A stretch of 64,000 bases of DNA from G963665925 sp050596425. GTDB lineage: Bacteria; Bacillota; Clostridia; Peptostreptococcales; Acidaminobacteraceae. The translations under genes and the position numbers were made by a program. The notes beneath the pieces are model-generated. The model worked only from the letters and a program-made list of their open reading frames with translations, was not told the origin of the DNA and ran no database searches. The stretch is taken from contig NZ_CP192292.1 in NCBI RefSeq assembly GCF_050596425.1, positions 1,984,001 through 2,048,000 on the forward strand, read 5' to 3'. This document shows positions 8,517 to 17,749 of this stretch, piece after piece (the stretch's first letter is position 1; the number at the start of each line of letters is the position of its first letter).

Positions 8517-9804
8517 TTGAATAAGATGAAGAACGTGTACTTAATGTATGCGATTATGTTTTTGCAAGGCTTTGTTTTTTATGGTCCCGTAGCGACTCTA
8601 TTTAGACAAGCTAGGGGTCTTTCTATGTCTGAAATCTTTATTATTGAGTCAATATCCTGGGTGCTCATAATTCTTTTAGAAGTCCCTTGGGGTTGGATTT
8701 CAGATCGATTTGGATATAAGAAAACCCTCATTGTGGTGAATACTCTGTTCTTTTTATCAAAGATAGTCTTTTATATGGCCCACACATTTGAATCGTTTTT
8801 ACTTGAGCGCATTATTTTATCTGTGGTAATATCGGGATTATCAGGTTGCGATACAGCGATAATTTATAACTCTATCGATACGTCTCAAGCCCAGAAAGTT
8901 TTTGGCAGGTACAGTGCTTTTGGAACATTAGGCTTTATGATTGCATCCGTATTATCAACAATTATTGTATCTGTTTCCTTAGAATATACCGCTCTGCTGA
9001 CTATTTTCCCCTATGGTTTATCGATGATCGTAACTTTTTTTTCTGACAGAGGTGAAAGTAAAGGGTCATGAGAAGACAAATATTTTTAGTCTTTTTAAGA
9101 CCACATTCAAAGATAAGAGTATATGGATATTTGTTGTTGCTGTGGTCTTAGTTGTTGAAGTGGCTCAAGCCATCACAGTTTTTCTAAATCAAGCCCAGTA
9201 CGTAAAAAGTGGGATAGATCCAAAATACTTTGGGCTCATTATAGCTGGTATTCAGGTTGTTAGACTTATGTCAGTAAAGGCCAGTTCTTTTAGTAAAAGA
9301 GTAGGGGATGTTCGGGCTATAAGTATTCTGGTTGTGTTCATTATCTTAAGTTGCATGGTTTTGATCTTCGCGAATGGGCCAATACTTAGTGTTGTAGGCG
9401 TGTTTGTTATTGCTCTGAGTATATCCATGATAGGTCCTATAGAGGTTGATATAAAAAATAGAAGCATTCATGGACGTGACAGGGCGACAATTTTGTCCAT
9501 TTATTCCATGGTCGGTGGGCTGATTGCATCCCTTGGTAATGTTGTAATAGGCAAGGTTGCGGATCATTCACTTAGAGGTGGTTTTCTTATTTGTGTGTTC
9601 ATGAGTCTTGGATCTTTAATACTGCTTGGTATTTATTCAAAGTGCCAAAAGAATTTTCTAGATCATGGTGTAGAAAAAACTATTATAAATACGAGAATGA
9701 AGATTTGTATTACTGAGTGTGAACGTATAGCTTACTATGAAATAAAGAGTCCTAGCAAATATATAAGAAACCCAATAGCCCTGAAAAGGGCTATTTTTTT
9801 ATAA
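8517..9804 (+). pseudogene. MFS transporter, frameshifted at a T8 tract
   Basis: The gene starts at TTG 8517 after a GGAGGTG site (8504-8510) and encodes the N-terminal six helices of an MFS permease, with the loop motif GWISDRFGYKKT. The frame stops at 9071. A second frame, from about 9043 to 9804, carries the C-terminal helices. The two join smoothly if one T is removed from the run of eight T at 9035-9042. This may be a real inactivation, a phase-variable tract or a sequencing error. The extreme C-terminus reads through the downstream terminator hairpin, so that end may also be disturbed. Substrate unknown. Confidence 0.75.
9774..9800 (+). terminator. terminator overlapping the MFS 3' end
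   Basis: AATAGCCCT (9774-9782) and AGGGCTATT (9787-9795) with a GAAA loop and a T-run; the stop codon of the frame lies just beyond it. Confidence 0.85.
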
Positions 9805-9926
9805 AAAAAATTATATGAAATGCGCGATTTTGTTTGACGAAATGAGCAAAAGGGAATACACTTATAAAAAATTATATAAATCGAATAAAAAAATATATGG
9901 TCTTGTAATACTATCAAAATTTAAGA

Positions 9927-9947
9927 AGTGACTATATAAAACAGTCA
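9927..9947. promoter_or_regulatory. short inverted repeat upstream of ridA-like gene
   Basis: TGACT and AGTCA flank an 11-nt A+T-rich spacer just ahead of the RidA operon, a possible operator for the YheO-type regulator. Weak on its own. Confidence 0.25.
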
Positions 9948-9989
9948 TGAAATAAATGTCAGTATAAAGTGAAAAGGAGATGTGTTCAA

Positions 9990-10367
9990 ATGGTCAAAAT
10001 AACTTCAAAAAAACCAAAAGAAAAACAGGGGCATTACTCCCCAGGTGTTATTTCGAATGGGAATCTGTATATATCAGGCCAACTGGCCATTGATCCAAAT
10101 ACAAATAACCTCGTTTCAGGGGGCGTTGAGGCCCATGCAAAAATGGCGCTTGATAACGTAAGAATGGTCTTAGAAGACGCTGGTCTTGGGCCTGATAAAG
10201 TTACGCAATGTAGAGTGTATATATCGAATATTGATGATTGGGAGATTGTTGATAAGGTTTACAGTGACTTTTTTGGAGACCATATGCCAGCACGGATTGT
10301 ACTTCCAGTGGGAAAACTGCATTATGGTAGTCTTATAGAAATAGAAGCCATTGCGGAGGTGGTTTAG
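9990..10367 (+). CDS. RidA family enamine/imine deaminase
   Basis: A 125-residue protein of the YjgF/YER057c/UK114 family. An AAGGAGATG site fixes the ATG at 9990. The C-terminal MPARIVLPVGKLHYGSLIEIEAIA has the RidA signature, including the Arg that binds the carboxylate of the imine and the Glu that activates water. Family members hydrolyse 2-aminoacrylate and similar imines released by PLP enzymes. Its stop abuts the ATG of a PLP lyase, so it probably clears that enzyme's reactive product. Confidence 0.92.
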   Translation: MVKITSKKPKEKQGHYSPGVISNGNLYISGQLAIDPNTNNLVSGGVEAHAKMALDNVRMVLEDAGLGPDKVTQCRVYISNIDDWEIVDKVYSDFFGDHMPARIVLPVGKLHYGSLIEIEAIAEVV

Positions 10368-11462
10368 ATGAAATTTGTTTGTTCAAAATGTGGTCATAAG
10401 GCAGATGTTGATACCAGACTCACAAAATGTGAATGTGGGGGCCTATGGAAATTAGAGTGGAAAGTGCCGAAATTTGATTTGTCCCTGATAGACAAAGACA
10501 CATGGAGCATTTTTCGCTACAGGACCTTTATGCCACTACAAAATGACACCTGGAAAGAGACCAGTTTAGGTGAAGGTATGTCGCCTATAGTTCAGTTTTC
10601 AGAAGATGTCATGCTGAAAATGGATTACTTCATGCCCACATTATCATTCAAAGATAGAGGGGCTGCGGTCCTTATGTCCCATTGTAAAGCTATGGGTGTT
10701 AAGCGTGTTGTCCAAGACAGCAGTGGAAATGCAGGCAATAGCGTGGCAGCATATTCTGCTAAGTTAGGCATCGACTGTGAAATATTTGTGCCAGAGGGCA
10801 CATCCGATAAAAAGATAAATATGATTAAATCCCACGGAGCTCGAGTGAATGTTGTAGAGGGTACAAGAGATCACTGCGCTCATGTATGTCGAGAAAAAGT
10901 GGATGAAGAGAAAGTTTTTTATGCGAGTCATGTCTTTAACCCATTTTTTTATGAAGGCACAAAAACCTACATGTATGAAGTCTATGAGCAATTAAAACGT
11001 GTGCCATCAAATATTTTTATTCCACTTGGCAATGGAACACTTTTCATAGGCATTATGAAAGCACTGGAGGAGTTTTTAGCCAGCGGAATTATTGAGACTA
11101 TGCCAGTCGTGGTCGCAGTGCAAAGTGAACACTGTGCCCCTTTCATAAAAGCAATAGAAAGTGGCAGCCAATCTCCAATTGAGATGTTTCCTATGCCAAC
11201 ATTAGCAGAGGGTATAGCCATTGGCATGCCACTGCGCGGTCCTGAAATTATGGACTATATTAAGAAATATAAAGTTCAAGTCATCATTGCACCTGAGGAC
11301 ATGATTTTACAGGCTAGAGAGCGACTAGCAAAAGGAGGGGTTTATTGTGAGCACACCTCAGCAGCTACTTATGCTGCCTACATGCACCACTGTAAAACAA
11401 ATGGACCTCTGCATGACACTCTAATACCTATGTGTGGTGCTGGTCTCAAATCAGATCACTGA
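10368..11462 (+). CDS. PLP-dependent fold-type II lyase, threonine synthase-like
   Basis: A 364-residue enzyme starting immediately after the RidA stop. Residues 1-25 form a zinc ribbon (CSKCGHKADVDTRLTKCECGG), as in many archaeal-type threonine synthases. SFKDRGA (about residue 98) holds the Schiff-base lysine, QDSSGNAGNSVA is the substrate-carboxylate loop and PLGNGTL the phosphate-binding glycine loop. Fold-type II enzymes do beta-replacement or elimination; with RidA, an amidase and a catabolic regulator alongside, an ammonia-lyase on an unusual amino acid is more likely than threonine synthesis. The substrate is not identifiable from sequence. Confidence 0.8.
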   Translation: MKFVCSKCGHKADVDTRLTKCECGGLWKLEWKVPKFDLSLIDKDTWSIFRYRTFMPLQNDTWKETSLGEGMSPIVQFSEDVMLKMDYFMPTLSFKDRGAAVLMSHCKAMGVKRVVQDSSGNAGNSVAAYSAKLGIDCEIFVPEGTSDKKINMIKSHGARVNVVEGTRDHCAHVCREKVDEEKVFYASHVFNPFFYEGTKTYMYEVYEQLKRVPSNIFIPLGNGTLFIGIMKALEEFLASGIIETMPVVVAVQSEHCAPFIKAIESGSQSPIEMFPMPTLAEGIAIGMPLRGPEIMDYIKKYKVQVIIAPEDMILQARERLAKGGVYCEHTSAATYAAYMHHCKTNGPLHDTLIPMCGAGLKSDH

Positions 11463-11543
11463 TTATAGTCGATTTAAAGAGTTATTCTAAGGATTGTATT
11501 ATACCCTAGAAAGTAAAAACATTATAAGAAAAGGAGCCCAGTA

Positions 11544-12434
11544 ATGACTACTGTTGAAAATACCAATATACATTTTGAGTTTAATTCCCAGATAGAGGCC
11601 AAAGCCTTTGCTAAAAGTGGTGATGTGGTTCAGTTTAAGTGCCAAGATTGTTACTGTGAGCAAATCACCCAAAATGGACAATTGTTTAGCACGCTTAATA
11701 TGGACAATAACAACCCCGTCACAGGGCCATTGTATATTGAAGAAGCAAGACCAGGCGATGTGCTGAGAATTGAGATAAAAGAAATTGATATTCAGGACCA
11801 GGGATCAATGTGCGTTCGAAGCGGGACTGGAATTTATGAAATTCAAGGATCGCACTGTCGTAGATTTAAAATAGAAGATGGTATGATTGCGTTTGATCAT
11901 GACATCAAAGTGCCGATAAAACCCATGATCGGTGTGATCGGCACAGCACCGAAAGAAGATGTGCGATCAACAGCATTGCCAGGTGAGCATGGTGGAAACT
12001 TGGACATTAAGGATCTTGGCATGGGAAGCATAGTGTATTTGCCAGTGGAAGTTTCCGGTGGTCTGCTGTCGATGGGTGACATTCATGCTGTACAAGGAGA
12101 TGGTGAAACCGTCATCTGCGCCCTTGAAATGAGTGGCAAGATCACTGTTAAAATTGATGTGATGAAAAATCGTACAGACATACCAACGCCCTTTGTCATT
12201 TCAAAAGAAAAATATTTAACAACAGCAGCCAGCCCGTCTCTTGATGAAGCCAGTGTTTTAGCTGCTAGAAAAATGCATATGTTTTTACAAGACCACTCTA
12301 GTTTGACCGATGCCCAAAGTGGCATGTTGCTGTCTCTTGCAGGCAATTTGAGAATCAGTCAAGTTGTAAATCCACACAAGGGCTGTATCATGGAATTTCC
12401 AGTGGGACTAGCCAAAGAGACGTTTGAGAAATAG
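11544..12434 (+). CDS. acetamidase/formamidase family protein
   Basis: A 296-residue FmdA/AmdA-family amidohydrolase with ARPGDVLRIEI near residue 70, the PMIGVIGTAP segment and MGDIHAVQGDGE (about 175-186), all typical of the family, which binds metal through His and Asp residues. It would hydrolyse a small amide to acid and ammonia. It lies 81 bp after the PLP lyase and 20 bp before the regulator, in one apparent operon, so its amide is probably an intermediate of the same pathway. AAGGAG precedes the ATG. Confidence 0.88.
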   Translation: MTTVENTNIHFEFNSQIEAKAFAKSGDVVQFKCQDCYCEQITQNGQLFSTLNMDNNNPVTGPLYIEEARPGDVLRIEIKEIDIQDQGSMCVRSGTGIYEIQGSHCRRFKIEDGMIAFDHDIKVPIKPMIGVIGTAPKEDVRSTALPGEHGGNLDIKDLGMGSIVYLPVEVSGGLLSMGDIHAVQGDGETVICALEMSGKITVKIDVMKNRTDIPTPFVISKEKYLTTAASPSLDEASVLAARKMHMFLQDHSSLTDAQSGMLLSLAGNLRISQVVNPHKGCIMEFPVGLAKETFEK

Positions 12435-12454
12435 ATAGAAATCAGGAGGTCGTT

Positions 12455-13108
12455 ATGGGAATTTCAAAAGCCCTAAAAGCATATATACCCTTAGCCGATA
12501 TGATGGCAGAATCATTTGGTAACAACTGTGAGGTTGTTATACATGATTTGACAGCACCACAAAATTCAGTTGTTTACGTGGCAAATGGGACCATCACTGA
12601 CAGACGAATTGGTCAATCGTTTGATCATTTAATTAGAGAAGTCTTGTTGTCTAAAGATTTTAAAAAAGACTACAAAGCCAACTACACATTCAAGTTGCCT
12701 AATGGCAAGAAAATAAAATCCTCGACGTCTTTAATTCGGGATAGTGAAGAGAAAGTTATTGGTGCATTTTGCATAAATTTTGACATTGATACATTTATAA
12801 ACATGCAGGCCTTCATGAACATGTTCTTATCAGACAACACTTACACATCAGAAGAGGTAGCGGTACAAACGATTGACTCATTTGATAATGTATCAGATAT
12901 TATTGACACACTTATAGAAAACACGGTAGGAAATGTTGACATAAAACAGATGAAAAGAAGCGAAAATATTGAGCTGGTAAGGTTCATGCACGATAAGGGG
13001 ATTTTCCTTGCCAAAGGATCAGTCGATAAGGTCGCAAAACGACTTCAGGTTTCCCCAGTAACTGTGTATTCTTATTTAGATGAGATTAAAAAGAAGAAAA
13101 GAACATAA
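12455..13108 (+). CDS. YheO-type PAS/HTH transcriptional regulator
   Basis: A 217-residue protein. Residues 1-115 fit a YheO-like PAS domain, with the typical opening LKAYIPLADMMAESFGNNCEVVIHDL; residues about 155-217 hold a C-terminal helix-turn-helix (DKVAKRLQVSPVTVYSYLDEIKK). DauR, which controls D-arginine use in Pseudomonas, has this architecture, and such regulators often sit with amino-acid catabolic genes. It closes the RidA-lyase-amidase operon and probably senses the pathway substrate. An AGGAGG site precedes the ATG. Confidence 0.85.
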   Translation: MGISKALKAYIPLADMMAESFGNNCEVVIHDLTAPQNSVVYVANGTITDRRIGQSFDHLIREVLLSKDFKKDYKANYTFKLPNGKKIKSSTSLIRDSEEKVIGAFCINFDIDTFINMQAFMNMFLSDNTYTSEEVAVQTIDSFDNVSDIIDTLIENTVGNVDIKQMKRSENIELVRFMHDKGIFLAKGSVDKVAKRLQVSPVTVYSYLDEIKKKKRT

Positions 13109-13135
13109 AAAATAGAAACAGAAAAGGGGGGGATG

Positions 13136-13252
13136 ATGGAACGATTGAGAAATGCAATTGAGTTGCGAGAAGCGGGAAAACTTAACGAAGCCAATACATT
13201 ACTAATTGAGCTGGCAAATGAGTTTCCGAATTGGCCTTATGTATGCCACTGA
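13136..13252 (+). pseudogene. N-terminal fragment of a tetratricopeptide-repeat protein
   Basis: After a GGGGGGATG ribosome region, the frame reads MERLRNAIELREAGKLNEAN, a TPR-type helix pair, and continues to about residue 36 before stopping. Intact relatives are several repeats long. It runs straight into a truncated recombinase gene on the other strand, so the 3' part was lost in a rearrangement near 13245. Confidence 0.6.
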
Positions 13253-13442
13253 TCTCATCAAAATAATTGTCTAGGACCTGACCTGTTATTTCGACTACAT
13301 TCTTTTTACAAAGCCATTTCATAAAATTATTAATGTCACACTCATAAGCAGACACTGTATTTTTTGATAGGGACTTGTTTTTTATCAACTGAGCTTTGTA
13401 CTCATTCATTAGAGCTAGGTAGTTTGCTGTGTCGTTTATCAT
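13182..13442 (-). pseudogene. N-terminal fragment of a tyrosine recombinase (XerC/D-like)
   Basis: The first 65-70 residues match the SAM-like core-binding domain of phage-integrase-family recombinases (MNEYKAQLIKNKSLSKNTVSAYECDINNF). After SGIH near position 13245 the reading frame continues only as the complement of the TPR fragment. The catalytic domain with its Arg and Tyr is absent. An element probably carried this gene and was lost, leaving a fused scar. Confidence 0.65.
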
Positions 13443-13627
13443 GATTACTCCTATTTATTGTTAATAGTTTAAATGTCTTACTTTACTTAATATAACACTA
13501 AAATCGAGTATATTTACGACAATATGAATAATTCTAATCATGCATTTTCTTTTCATTTTCTAAATAAGGGGTATCAATGAAGCAAAGGTGAACGGTGCTT
13601 TCAAAAGGAATAGGGGGAGAGGGTTAT

Positions 13628-15565
13628 ATGAATTTCAAATATTTCATAGTGGCGCTTATAATGATTGGAATCATGGTTATAAGTGAACCAGTTTCATTTG
13701 CGGGGGATGTTCAGTTTGAAAATGAAGCCAACCAATTAAAGGCTATCAATGTGTTCAAAGGTTCAGAAAAAGGCCTTGAACTCAATCGAGAGCCGACTCG
13801 TCTTGAGGGCGGTATAATGTTTGTAAAGCTTTTAGGGGCAGAATCTGAAGCGCTGGAAAACAATTATGACCATCCATTTTCTGATGTTCCAGACTGGGGC
13901 TCACCATTTGTTGGTTATTTATATAAAATGGGTTATACAAGTGGGGTTTCTGAAACAAAATTCGGTTCATATGATTTAATGCAGGCCAAATCATACATGA
14001 CATTTCTACTTCGGGCACTTGATTATGATGATCAAAGCGGAGATTTTTCGTGGAATAATGCCGTGGAAAAAGCTCTTACTATTCAAATGATAAGTGACGA
14101 GGTAAAATCCCTTCTTGATTCAGAAGTGTTTCTACGTGATCATTTAGCAAAGCTTTCTCTAGATGCATTAAAGACACCAATGAAGGGAAAAGATGAAACC
14201 CTGGCTAAAACGCTTGTTAATCAAGGGGTTATTGCTGAAAATGTAGCCGATAACCTTGGTCTTCTTGATCCGACTAGGATGACAATGGCAAATAATCAAA
14301 CCATCTCTATTAAAGACGTTCTCAAAACAATTGAAGGTGTCAGCAATTATGTCGATATTGGGGATTTACGATACTATAGGCCACTAACAAAGACTGAACT
14401 CTCAGGTATACCGTATGATGGTTTAGATACAATGAGCATCTATCACAATGACTATACAAAAAGTTTGCTTAAAGAGGCTAGAAGTGATATAGACTGGGAT
14501 GCATGGATGGAAATTGAGTGGGGGAAATTTGATTGGAATGATAAGAGCCACGGTGACAACCTGTCCTTTGATGACTACTGGCAAGATTACGATGGGAATA
14601 GCCCAGCGACTGCAGGCACATATGCTAAAACATTCGGTCTAAGAGTGCCAACAGAAGCTGAACTCAAGAGCCTTTTTAATGCATTTAAAGTGGGACCTGA
14701 AGAAGATTATGGATGGCCAGGTGGATACTACTGGGCATCGGATGTGTCTTCAGATGACGACGCTGTCCATAAGTTTGTTGACACATCAAATAATATGGGA
14801 CAAGTCTATAATGATACAAGAGACTATTTGGTTATTATAGTGGAAGATATATCAAGTGACACAGATGCCGATCAGATGAAAAAGAGTTCACCAAGTATGA
14901 CCAAACAAGGACAAGATATATTTGCGTCCAGTGAAAAATTACCGGGTATGGAGGATATTCCAGGTGTAGCGAATAGCATCTCAGTTGATGGGGTCTTGAT
15001 CTATAGACCACTGACGACTAAGGAAGTAGAAAATCTTATTGGAAATCAAATGTATGATTACTCTGTGCCGGGCAAGTATGGTTACAGCGAAGAAAAACTA
15101 GATGATTACACAGTGACCCTCTCAGAGGAAATTGAAAAGTATAAGTTGGCAAATCCAAATATTGATTGGGAAGCGTGGTTTGAACTCAATTGGCCCCTAT
15201 TTGATAATAATACAGACGTCTTAACAAATGGACCAGGGACAGAATATGAAGGCGATTTTTCTGTAAATGATGGTCATATATTAGAACTCTATTATGACCA
15301 AAATATGACAATTACCCCTAAGTACTTATTAAATAGACTTCTTGAAGCCTACCCGGATGGTCAGATAAGCGAAGTTTTTGGGTGGCCTACAAACCACTCT
15401 TATATCACGTCTACAACTGATGAATTTGGAAATGTATACACCACAAGTTTATTTATTGAAAGCAGTAGGATTCATATAGGATATTACGATCCAAGCTATA
15501 TATCGTTAACAAGTTATGATGATATAGAATATGAAAAGCTTACGGAATCGTCTTTGATGCGCTAA
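13628..15565 (+). CDS. secreted S-layer-homology protein with an internal repeat
   Basis: The ATG at 13628 follows a GGGGGAGAGGG site and gives a 645-residue precursor with a signal peptide cleaved near residue 25 (ending EPVSFAG). Residues 30-130 resemble SLH domains (FSDVPDWGSPFVGYLYKMGYTSG), which anchor proteins to cell-wall polymers. Two related units follow, each opening with a YRPLT motif and continuing to DIDWDAW or NIDWEAW, at about residues 240-310 and 455-530. I know no function for this repeat. It is isolated between a recombination scar and panF, and probably exposed at the surface. Confidence 0.75.
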   Translation: MNFKYFIVALIMIGIMVISEPVSFAGDVQFENEANQLKAINVFKGSEKGLELNREPTRLEGGIMFVKLLGAESEALENNYDHPFSDVPDWGSPFVGYLYKMGYTSGVSETKFGSYDLMQAKSYMTFLLRALDYDDQSGDFSWNNAVEKALTIQMISDEVKSLLDSEVFLRDHLAKLSLDALKTPMKGKDETLAKTLVNQGVIAENVADNLGLLDPTRMTMANNQTISIKDVLKTIEGVSNYVDIGDLRYYRPLTKTELSGIPYDGLDTMSIYHNDYTKSLLKEARSDIDWDAWMEIEWGKFDWNDKSHGDNLSFDDYWQDYDGNSPATAGTYAKTFGLRVPTEAELKSLFNAFKVGPEEDYGWPGGYYWASDVSSDDDAVHKFVDTSNNMGQVYNDTRDYLVIIVEDISSDTDADQMKKSSPSMTKQGQDIFASSEKLPGMEDIPGVANSISVDGVLIYRPLTTKEVENLIGNQMYDYSVPGKYGYSEEKLDDYTVTLSEEIEKYKLANPNIDWEAWFELNWPLFDNNTDVLTNGPGTEYEGDFSVNDGHILELYYDQNMTITPKYLLNRLLEAYPDGQISEVFGWPTNHSYITSTTDEFGNVYTTSLFIESSRIHIGYYDPSYISLTSYDDIEYEKLTESSLMR

Positions 15566-15573
15566 GATGCGCT

Positions 15574-15611
15574 AAAAAAATGACCCTCCATTAAGGAGCG
15601 GTCATTTTTTT
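15574..15611. terminator. bidirectional terminator
   Basis: AAAAAAATGACC (15574-15585) pairs with GGTCATTTTTTT (15600-15611), with an inner CTCC/GGAG pairing. It can serve the SLH gene and the convergent panF. Confidence 0.88.
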
Positions 15612-15620
15612 GAAGTCATT

Positions 15621-17075
15621 TTACTTTTCACCAAAGAACAGTTCAATTGTCTCCGCACTATTTTTTTGTCCAAATAGTGACCCGAATACAAATGCAACAA
15701 GTGCAACTATAAGTGTCGGGACAATTTGGTGCATACCATAAGGTTTGACACTATATATTGTGAATGCAAAAAACGAAACAAGTCCGAGTAAAATCGATAA
15801 TATTGCCCCTGTGGCATTGGCTTTTTTCCAGTAGAGGCCTAGAATTGTAGGCCATAGGAAAACCGCTTCAAGACCTCCAAATGCGAATAGGTTAATCCAA
15901 ACAATGATTGAAGGCGGCTTAACTGCAAACATGAAGACAACAAGACCTATAATGCCAGTGGTCATGAAACTGATTCGATTAAGACTTTTCTCATCAATAT
16001 CACCTTTGCCATAGTTTAAGTAGAGGTCTTTGATAATTGAGGCGGATGCAAGAATAAGCATGGAATCTACGGTGGACATGATTGCAGCAAGTGGTCCGGC
16101 TATAAAAATACCAGCCAGGACAGGTGGTAAAACCTGAACAGTGATTCCTGGAATAGCACCATCGCCCTCAAGACCGGGTACAACATAGGCGCCGAGGGTA
16201 CCAACCAAGTGCATGCCAAGCATTAAAAATCCTACGACAACTGTTCCAATAACCATGGCTCTATGAAGAGACTTGGAGTCCTTAAAGCCCATGCATCTTA
16301 TTGTTGTTTGAGGAAGACCGAGAACAGCAAATCCTACAAGAACCCAAAAAGACAGAATAAAAGGAATGGGGATTTTTCCACCGGCAGTAGGTGTTAGGGC
16401 ACTTGGATTCGTTTCAATCATTTTAGCTGTTATGGCCTCCATACCCCCACCAGCACCTATAATGGCGACAAGAAGGAATATCGTTGCAAGAATCATAACA
16501 ACCCCTTGGATGGCATCGGTGACTGCAACCGCTTTAAAGCCACCTATTGTTGTATAAATGACAACGGCAACACCAAAAATAACAAGCCCCATAAAATATG
16601 AGTAACCCGTAACAGCTTCAAATAATTTAGCTCCGCCAATAAACTGAGCAACCATGGCAGCTGCAAAGAATATAATCATAGCAATAGATGTTGATATAAC
16701 AATAAATTTGTTGTTGTAGCGAGCTTTTAGATAGTCAGTGACTGTAACAGCCCCAATTTGTCTTGATATAATTGCAAATTTTTTCCCGAGGACGCCTAGA
16801 GTTAAAAAGGCTGTCGGAACTTGGATCATAGCCAGTAAAATCCATCCATAGCCGAGGCTATAAGCCACACCTGGTCCTCCTACAAAACTGCTTGCACTAG
16901 AGTAAGTGGCTATAAGAGTCATTGCGAGAACAAAGCCTCCCATTGAACGACCACCAATAAAATATTCTTCCATAAAGCTTCCGCTTCCTGAAGACAGTTT
17001 ATTCGTATAAATTGCGATTGCAAACATGAGTAGTAAGTATATGATCATCGGAATGAGTATCATTGAGTTGCCCAT
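15621..17075 (-). CDS. panF: sodium/pantothenate symporter
   Basis: A 484-residue sodium:solute symporter with about 13 hydrophobic segments. The N-terminal EEYFIGGRSMGGFVLAMTLIATYSSASSFVGGPG is characteristic of PanF within the SSS family. It imports pantothenate, the coenzyme A precursor, with Na+. Its start codon overlaps the stop of the upstream YhdT-like gene by one base, the arrangement found in E. coli yhdT-panF. Confidence 0.9.
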   Translation of the reverse strand: MGNSMILIPMIIYLLLMFAIAIYTNKLSSGSGSFMEEYFIGGRSMGGFVLAMTLIATYSSASSFVGGPGVAYSLGYGWILLAMIQVPTAFLTLGVLGKKFAIISRQIGAVTVTDYLKARYNNKFIVISTSIAMIIFFAAAMVAQFIGGAKLFEAVTGYSYFMGLVIFGVAVVIYTTIGGFKAVAVTDAIQGVVMILATIFLLVAIIGAGGGMEAITAKMIETNPSALTPTAGGKIPIPFILSFWVLVGFAVLGLPQTTIRCMGFKDSKSLHRAMVIGTVVVGFLMLGMHLVGTLGAYVVPGLEGDGAIPGITVQVLPPVLAGIFIAGPLAAIMSTVDSMLILASASIIKDLYLNYGKGDIDEKSLNRISFMTTGIIGLVVFMFAVKPPSIIVWINLFAFGGLEAVFLWPTILGLYWKKANATGAILSILLGLVSFFAFTIYSVKPYGMHQIVPTLIVALVAFVFGSLFGQKNSAETIELFFGEK

Positions 17076-17350
17076 TACTTTGCCTCCCTTTCATTGTCAT
17101 CAAAATCTATATCTTTGAAGAAGTTTTTTACAACAAAGGCTAGAAGGACAGATATCATGACATAGCCTAGTATGCAACTATAGAAGAACCATGAAGGGAA
17201 GCCCAGTATATAACTATACTCAGAAACATCCTTTAAGCCGATTCCGTAAGCAAAAGCAAACCACCATATGAAGAAGAAGACATAAAGGCCAACGGTTATT
17301 TTTGCTTCCTTGTTAATTTGCCTGTTTTTCTCTTTGAAATTCATATTCAC
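17075..17350 (-). CDS. yhdT: YhdT family membrane protein (DUF997)
   Basis: A 91-residue protein with two hydrophobic segments, including FFIWWFAFAYG and a second near residues 55-78. YhdT-like proteins are nearly always encoded just upstream of panF and are thought to assist the symporter; the role is not established. It is translationally coupled to panF here. Confidence 0.85.
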   Translation of the reverse strand: MNMNFKEKNRQINKEAKITVGLYVFFFIWWFAFAYGIGLKDVSEYSYILGFPSWFFYSCILGYVMISVLLAFVVKNFFKDIDFDDNEREAK

Positions 17351-17749
17351 ACCCCTTGAATTTTCTTAATTAAGGCACTAAAAAAGATGTAGATTTAGAC
17401 CTGTACGGACAACTACACCTGCTAAGATAAATATGAAATTTCTGCTATCTAAGGAAGGCATTCATTTGATTAAGTGTACTGTCAAAAGTGCATTTACCAA
17501 AAACGCCAAATGAATGATAAAGAACATATCATTCTCAATTTAGACATCATTATTTTGCCTGTCCTTGTCTTATGATCAAAGCAGAGCAAAATGACCTATT
17601 AAAGATTGTATAGCAGTTCAAATTTTAGCAGGTATGACTCTTAGAAAGATATCATCCACAAGTATGATAACACAGGAGTCTCAATGATTCAATTTGATAA
17701 TAGAAAAAGGCTAGACAATATCAAGAAGGGAATGCCTAGCCTTTTAGTA
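17351..17749. other. intergenic region between panF operon and hydrolase
   Basis: No gene seen. It should hold the yhdT-panF promoter near its left end. A perfect inverted repeat, GAATGATA (17512-17519) and TATCATTC (17527-17534), could be an operator. At 17705-17714 and 17736-17745 a 10-bp stem followed on the minus strand by T's ends the neighbouring hydrolase gene. Confidence 0.5.
17701..17745 (-). terminator. terminator of the alpha/beta hydrolase gene
   Basis: AAAAGGCTAG and CTAGCCTTTT form a 10-bp stem, with a T-run on the minus-strand transcript. Confidence 0.8.
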
